From Pseudomonas fluorescens (GTDB taxonomy: Bacteria; Pseudomonadota; Gammaproteobacteria; Pseudomonadales; Pseudomonadaceae), in assembly GCF_002837185.1 (NCBI RefSeq), contig NZ_KZ478007.1, forward strand, positions 20,773-84,772: a DNA stretch of 64,000 nucleotides, read 5' to 3'. Shown one piece after another: positions 60,058 to 64,000 of this stretch. Position numbers and translations under genes: made by a program. Position 1 is the first letter of the stretch. Every line of letters begins with the position of its first letter. The notes under the pieces are model-generated. The model saw only the letters and a program-made list of their open reading frames with translations, made no database searches and was not told where the DNA came from.

Positions 60058-62019
60058 ATGCACTCGGAACATTTTGATTTATCCAGCCCCGTGTTCTTGC
60101 CGATCACCGATGAAACCTGTGCGGGTTTGTTGGGTTCTGACGGTGCAGGTGCGCTGGAAACCCTGAGTGAGCCGGAGCTGGCAGCGCTGCTGGTTATCCA
60201 GAATCTGGCGCAGATGCCGGAACACGAGTTGAGTGCAGTGGGCGCTGAAAGAGTGTTGGCCAAGCTCATTGGCTGGGCGGCGCAGGGCAGGCATTCAGCT
60301 GCCGTGAGCTTGCTGTCGGAGGCACAACGGTTGTTTGACCCGCGCAAGCTGTACTTCGGCCTCAATGTGGTCAAGAGCCTGAAGTTGCGTTTTCTGTTGG
60401 CGGATGAAGTCCTGGCGCGAGATTATTTATTGCCCGACGGCCAATGGGACGTCGAGTACAAAGTCCGTCACCTCAAGGCAAACAATCCCTTCCGCCAGCA
60501 GATGGTCACGCCCAGGCATCGCGAGCGCTGGCTGAGCGCCGAGCAGGACAAACTGGTCAGGACCTTTCGCGCCAACCTGAACGAAGACCTGCATGTCCAA
60601 GGGTACGCCGGCATTGGCAAGAGTCACCTGCTGGTGGCGCTGATGGAGCATCTGCGACCCGAAAAGACCTTGTTGCTGGCACGTACACCAGCAAAGCTTC
60701 AAACCCTGCGCGCGCGCATGGTGGGCGTGCGGGAGAGAAAGGCCGGGCAAACCTTTCACGGGTTTGCGCACGTCTTGTTACATGGCCCAAGGTCACAGCC
60801 GTTGGCTACGCAAGGGCGCGTCCCGAGCAAACAGACACTGGCGCAGGAATTGAACATCTTCGGTTTTCGTCATCTGCAAGGGCAGGCGCTGCTGGATGTC
60901 TGCCTCAAGGTGCTTGAAAACTACTGCGGCTCCCGGGACTACAGCCTGTCGGCCAAGCATCTGCCGCACTTCAAGCAAGCGCTGTCCAGCGTTGATGCCA
61001 AAGTACTTGTCGAATACTCCAGCCGGTTATGGACCTACCTTGAGGCGAATCCGGCCTGGAGCGCTCACACCGGATTTGAAGCGTTGTTGATGGTCAAGCG
61101 CGCCAGCCTCGCCGGCAGTGTGGTGCCTGAGCGCTATACCCATGTGTTGATTGATGAGAGCCAGGACATTCCGGCGCCCTTGCTGCAAATCATCGAGCGC
61201 GGGCGCCAGGTGCTGATCACCCTGGGCGACGAGTATCAGCAGGCCAGCGGTGTACTGGTAAAGCGCGCGCGCGAGGTTCGCCATACGGATGTGAGCTATA
61301 GCGTACGCTCCGGGCGCAACGTCGAGCGCCTGGTCAATCCCTTGATCAGCCAGCACTCGCAGAAAAGCAAGGTGCTCTTCGAGGGCGCACGGGATGCGGA
61401 CGTCGGTATCGAGCTGTATCCCCAGGGCTTTGTACCGCCGCCAGGCTGCGTGGTGCTGACCGCGTCCTATTGGGACACCATGAAGTGGCTCATGCAACTG
61501 AGCGAAGAGCGCCGTGCCTGTGCGTTTGCCAGCAGCGAAGCGCAGCAGGATCTCAAATACTTCATGGACACCGTCATCGCGTTGTTCAAACCCGAATTCT
61601 ATGGCAGCGAGTACAGCGACCGTGGGCCTCATTCGTTTTTCAGCGATATGGCCGACTGGCAGCAGGTGCGCGACGCGTGCCGGTTCGATGACGCGTTTCT
61701 GTGGGTCGAGGCGGAACTGGAAAAAGGCTTCAATGTGGCCGACGTGACACGGTTGAACAGGCTCAGCGGTCACCCGGGCGAGCGCTGTTTGTTGATGTTG
61801 GCGCAAGACGCCGGCGGCATGGAGTTCGAGCGTGTCCTGCTCACGCCCGAGTTGCTCACCACTGTGAAATTCCAGGATGCCTATGCGTTCGATCAGCGCT
61901 TGTGCGCGGTGTACATCGCGATTTCCCGCGCCACCGTGCAGCTTTATCTTCCCTACGACGTGGTCGAGTGGATCGACTACCACCAGTACCAGAAGACCCG
62001 CGATGTGCATGGCTACTGA
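60058..62019 (+). CDS. Superfamily 1 (UvrD-like) helicase/ATPase of unknown role
   Basis: A 653-residue protein. An N-terminal region of about 180 residues without recognised domain is followed by an SF1 core: Walker A QGYAGIGKSH (about 195), Walker B VLIDESQDIPAP (about 365), motif III LITLGDEYQQ, motif IV-like SVRSGRNVERLV and motif VI VYIAISRATVQLYLP near the C-terminus. This matches UvrD/FBH1-type enzymes, but the 2B-type insertion is short. No nuclease motif was seen. It stands alone after ffs; ATG 60058 follows GAGG. Function unknown: recombination control or defence are both possible. Confidence 0.8.
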   Translation: MHSEHFDLSSPVFLPITDETCAGLLGSDGAGALETLSEPELAALLVIQNLAQMPEHELSAVGAERVLAKLIGWAAQGRHSAAVSLLSEAQRLFDPRKLYFGLNVVKSLKLRFLLADEVLARDYLLPDGQWDVEYKVRHLKANNPFRQQMVTPRHRERWLSAEQDKLVRTFRANLNEDLHVQGYAGIGKSHLLVALMEHLRPEKTLLLARTPAKLQTLRARMVGVRERKAGQTFHGFAHVLLHGPRSQPLATQGRVPSKQTLAQELNIFGFRHLQGQALLDVCLKVLENYCGSRDYSLSAKHLPHFKQALSSVDAKVLVEYSSRLWTYLEANPAWSAHTGFEALLMVKRASLAGSVVPERYTHVLIDESQDIPAPLLQIIERGRQVLITLGDEYQQASGVLVKRAREVRHTDVSYSVRSGRNVERLVNPLISQHSQKSKVLFEGARDADVGIELYPQGFVPPPGCVVLTASYWDTMKWLMQLSEERRACAFASSEAQQDLKYFMDTVIALFKPEFYGSEYSDRGPHSFFSDMADWQQVRDACRFDDAFLWVEAELEKGFNVADVTRLNRLSGHPGERCLLMLAQDAGGMEFERVLLTPELLTTVKFQDAYAFDQRLCAVYIAISRATVQLYLPYDVVEWIDYHQYQKTRDVHGY

Positions 62020-62176
62020 GTGATTTACTCTGGCTGATTCACAACTTTCGAAACCCTCTCTGGACAACCCCAAGGCACCTTGTTAGCTTCCGCCGGGCAC
62101 TTGTTTCAGAGTATGACAAGGGCGTGGACTTGATATCGAAGCGCAATCGCTTCTTTACCTCACAAGGATGTCTGTC

Positions 62177-63223
62177 ATGAAAAGCCTGCAAGGGTTGCCT
62201 CGTCTTATCAGTGCCTCGGTCGGCACGCCCGGCAAAGCCCGCAACTTGCCCGCCGATGTTCAGTGCATCCAGTATCTCTTCAATCTGATCATTCCCAAGC
62301 TGGGTTTCGCCTTGCCCGAAAACGGCAAATGCGACGGCCAACTGGTGCAGTGCATCAGCCAGTACCAGTTCCGTCATCTCAAATACGCCCATCCCGATGG
62401 CGTGATCGATCCTACCGGTCGTACCTTCAACAGCCTGATCGAAGAGGCATTGAAGGTGCCGGTGACGGCCTTCCCGGCGATGCGCATTCCGAGTTTTCTC
62501 AACGCCTTCGGCAATAACAATGCCGATGCGGTGCAGGCCACCGTGAATGTCTATCTGAACCAGGTGCGTGCGGTGATCGAGGCCGAACGGCGTAACCGGC
62601 AGTTGATGATGCAGTCCACTTGCGATGGCGGCATGACGCTCAGCGACACTGACTTTCAGAACGCCGCCAAGCAGTTGGGCAACGGGATCTCGGTGAATGT
62701 CATCAAGGCGTTCGCCACTATCGAATCGGGCGGGAAGGTGGGCTTCGGGCCGGCGAAGTTGCCGATCATCGCGTTCGAAGGCCATCATTTTCGCAAGTAC
62801 ACCAAGCACATTTACGACCAGTCGCACCCGCTGCTGTCGTACATCTACAAGAAGAAAGCCGGGCCGCAGTGGCAGGCCAACAACAAGGACCAGGTCAAGG
62901 CCTGGGAAACCATGGCCACGGCGTTTGCACTGGATCAGGAAGCGGCGTTGCTGTCGGCCTCGTGGGGGATGTTTCAGATCATGGGGTTCAATTTCGCGTC
63001 TTGCGGATTCAAGACCGTGTTTGAGTTCGTGGCGTCCTTGAAGGTCAATGCCGGCAATCAGCTCAAGGCCTATCTCAGCCTTTGCGGCAAAAATACCGCG
63101 TTGATGACGGCCATGAAAAACAAGGACTTTACCGCCATGGCCCGCAACTACAACGGTGAGGACTACGGCAACTACGACGTGCTGATGAAGCAGGCCTACG
63201 ACGTACTGGAAGGGAAGAAATAA
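62177..63223 (+). CDS. N-acetylmuramidase-domain (DUF3380) peptidoglycan hydrolase, possible secreted effector
   Basis: A 348-residue protein. The N-terminal part (about 20-95) looks like a peptidoglycan-binding repeat (VQCIQYLFNLIIPKLG, DGVIDPTGRTFNSLIEEA). From about 165 there is a muramidase domain as in phage endolysins: presumed catalytic Glu in FATIESGGKVGFG, then IIAFEGHHFRKY, ASWGMFQIMGFN and ARNYNGEDYG. There is no signal peptide, so export by a phage-like or type VI route would be needed for action in the periplasm. ATG 62177 has AAGG nine bases before it; ATG 62168 is also in frame. The next gene encodes a small exported protein 1 nt later. Confidence 0.85.
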   Translation: MKSLQGLPRLISASVGTPGKARNLPADVQCIQYLFNLIIPKLGFALPENGKCDGQLVQCISQYQFRHLKYAHPDGVIDPTGRTFNSLIEEALKVPVTAFPAMRIPSFLNAFGNNNADAVQATVNVYLNQVRAVIEAERRNRQLMMQSTCDGGMTLSDTDFQNAAKQLGNGISVNVIKAFATIESGGKVGFGPAKLPIIAFEGHHFRKYTKHIYDQSHPLLSYIYKKKAGPQWQANNKDQVKAWETMATAFALDQEAALLSASWGMFQIMGFNFASCGFKTVFEFVASLKVNAGNQLKAYLSLCGKNTALMTAMKNKDFTAMARNYNGEDYGNYDVLMKQAYDVLEGKK

Positions 63224-63224
63224 G

Positions 63225-63815
63225 ATGATGCGTTTTCTGGCGGTGGGTGTGTTGTCGTTATGCGTCGTGGTGCCGGCGTTTGCAGGGCCTGGCGCGTTGC
63301 AGTCGGGCAAGTACGAAGGGCTGATGCTGGCGGTGACACCGCAGCAGCAGGTCGAGGGGTTCTACTCGGAGGCGATGGGGGAGGGCGTCACGCGGGGGTG
63401 CAGCTTCTTTCTGCAGGGTAAGCCGCAAGCGCTGACCACCTGGCGCGATGCAGCTTATCCCGGCAGCGTGGCGGCCTCGGCCGACGGCGTGACCCTGACC
63501 GTGGAGCAAGGTCGCCAGCATCCAGGTTGTATCAATGTGTTGATGCCGGACATCGCCACGGGCCTGGAGTTGAGCCAGACCGCGCGGAAAAAATGGATCG
63601 GCCTGGTGACGGTATCGGCGCAAAAGGCCTACCTGTTGAAAACGCCGGGCGCCAAAGCGACAAAGCGTCCCTACATCGTCAAAAATGATGTGGTGGGGGT
63701 ACTGGCGTTCAAGGACGGCTGGGCGCAGGTGGAATTTGTCAATGCTGACGAGCGTTCGTTCACGGGCTGGATCAGCCAGGACCAGTACGCACGGCTGGCT
63801 GCACCGAAGATCTAG
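63225..63815 (+). CDS. Small exported protein paired with the muramidase, possible immunity protein
   Basis: A 196-residue protein with a clear signal peptide (MMRFLAVGVLSLCVVVPAFAG, cleavage about residue 20). The N-terminal half carries a CSFFLQGKPQALTTW region; the C-terminal third (about 125-190) resembles an SH3-like fold (KAYLLKTPGAKATKRPYIVKND-type strand, then VLAFKDGWAQVEF and GWISQDQY). I do not recognise a named family. One base separates it from the muramidase stop. A periplasmic partner coupled to a signal-less hydrolase suggests an immunity protein, which is inference. Confidence 0.75.
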   Translation: MMRFLAVGVLSLCVVVPAFAGPGALQSGKYEGLMLAVTPQQQVEGFYSEAMGEGVTRGCSFFLQGKPQALTTWRDAAYPGSVAASADGVTLTVEQGRQHPGCINVLMPDIATGLELSQTARKKWIGLVTVSAQKAYLLKTPGAKATKRPYIVKNDVVGVLAFKDGWAQVEFVNADERSFTGWISQDQYARLAAPKI

Positions 63816-63820
63816 AAAAT

Positions 63821-64000
63821 GTGGGAGGGGCTTGCCCTCGATGGCGGCCTCAGGGCCGACCAGGATGTTGGATTGGACCGGGTACATATCCGTTTCTGCG
63901 GTAACGGCGGCTGGCGGTTCCGCTTTTACAGCGGGTCACTTTTGGAAAAGAGCCCCAAAAGTAACCAAAAAGGCTCTTGCCCCACCACTCGGCACCTCGC
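63821..64000. repeat. Half REP element and a further intergenic repeat-like sequence
   Basis: GTGGGAGGGGCTTGCCCTCG at 63821 is a single REP arm without its partner. From about 63885 to the window end the sequence (GGGTCACTTTTGG, CCCCAAAAGTAACC, AAAAAGGCTCTTGCCCC) contains an inverted pair GGGTCACTTTTGG / CCAAAAGTAACC and resembles a dispersed intergenic repeat of pseudomonads. No gene is supported; the element may continue beyond the window. Confidence 0.6.

Noticed and set aside
62177..63815. Prophage lysis cassette
   Set aside because: No holin, tail, capsid, integrase or attachment-site repeats nearby; the exported partner does not look like a spanin.
1..64000. Search by eye for tRNA genes and full insertion sequences
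   Set aside because: No cloverleaf with GGTTCGAATCC-type T-loop and no transposase gene was found; REP elements are the only mobile-type DNA seen.

Overview
The window is about 64 kb of a high-GC chromosome from a Pseudomonas of the fluorescens group. The evidence is the sigX-oprF locus in its usual order (cmaX, crfX, cmpX, sigX, oprF), ppsR divergent from ppsA, the NasS/NasT nitrate-assimilation genes, rmf, zipA-ligA behind smc, and many intergenic REP/REPIN elements of the GTGGGAGGGGGCTTGCCCCC type. Most of the window is conserved core chromosome. No tRNA, rRNA operon, CRISPR array, complete insertion sequence or prophage was seen.

Layout. 1-2.4 kb: end of the methylcitrate operon (prpF, prpD). 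2.5-9.6 kb: an accessory-looking sulfur/cysteine module on the minus strand, consisting of an EamA exporter, a JAMM-ubiquitin-like-E1-rhodanese fusion, a cysteine synthase homologue, a serine acetyltransferase with a C-terminal extension and an AlaX editing protein. It is divergent from a MocR/GntR-aminotransferase regulator. 9.7-18.8 kb: ppsR/ppsA, a hydrolase, an RraA-family protein and the cmaX-crfX-cmpX-sigX-oprF envelope-stress cluster. 18.9-30.3 kb: nitrate assimilation on the minus strand (cobA, nitrate reductase, nirD, nirB, PP2C/kinase fusion, transporter, nasT, nasS) with three leader RNAs carrying paired hexaloop hairpins and terminators of the ANTAR type. 30.4-32.6 kb: remnant of an Inv/Mxi-Spa (SPI-1-like) type III secretion locus (truncated secretin, SctQ C-terminus, HilA-like winged helix, IagB-like transglycosylase). 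32.7-41.5 kb: pyrD, rmf, rlmKL, a CHASE-PAS-GGDEF protein, dacB, yggL. 41.7-51.2 kb: a BenE-type transporter and purine catabolism (guaD, xdhC, xdhB, xdhA) flanked by two GntR regulators. 51.2-60 kb: smc, zipA, ligA, a putative metallopeptidase and the 4.5S SRP RNA. 60-64 kb: an SF1 helicase, a muramidase with a secreted small partner (possible effector/immunity pair), and repeats.

The most unusual system is the 2.5-9.6 kb module. One 620-residue polypeptide appears to combine a CysO-like sulfur-carrier domain ending in an internal Gly-Gly, the E1 enzyme that would activate it, a rhodanese that could supply sulfur, and a JAMM protease that could release it or its products. Next to it are the enzymes that make and use O-acetylserine. 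An internal ribosome-binding site and ATG lie exactly at the start of the carrier domain. The divergent promoter region holds paired hexamers that look like MocR operators. The proposed pathway is inference from domain content; the domain order and motifs are read directly from the sequence.
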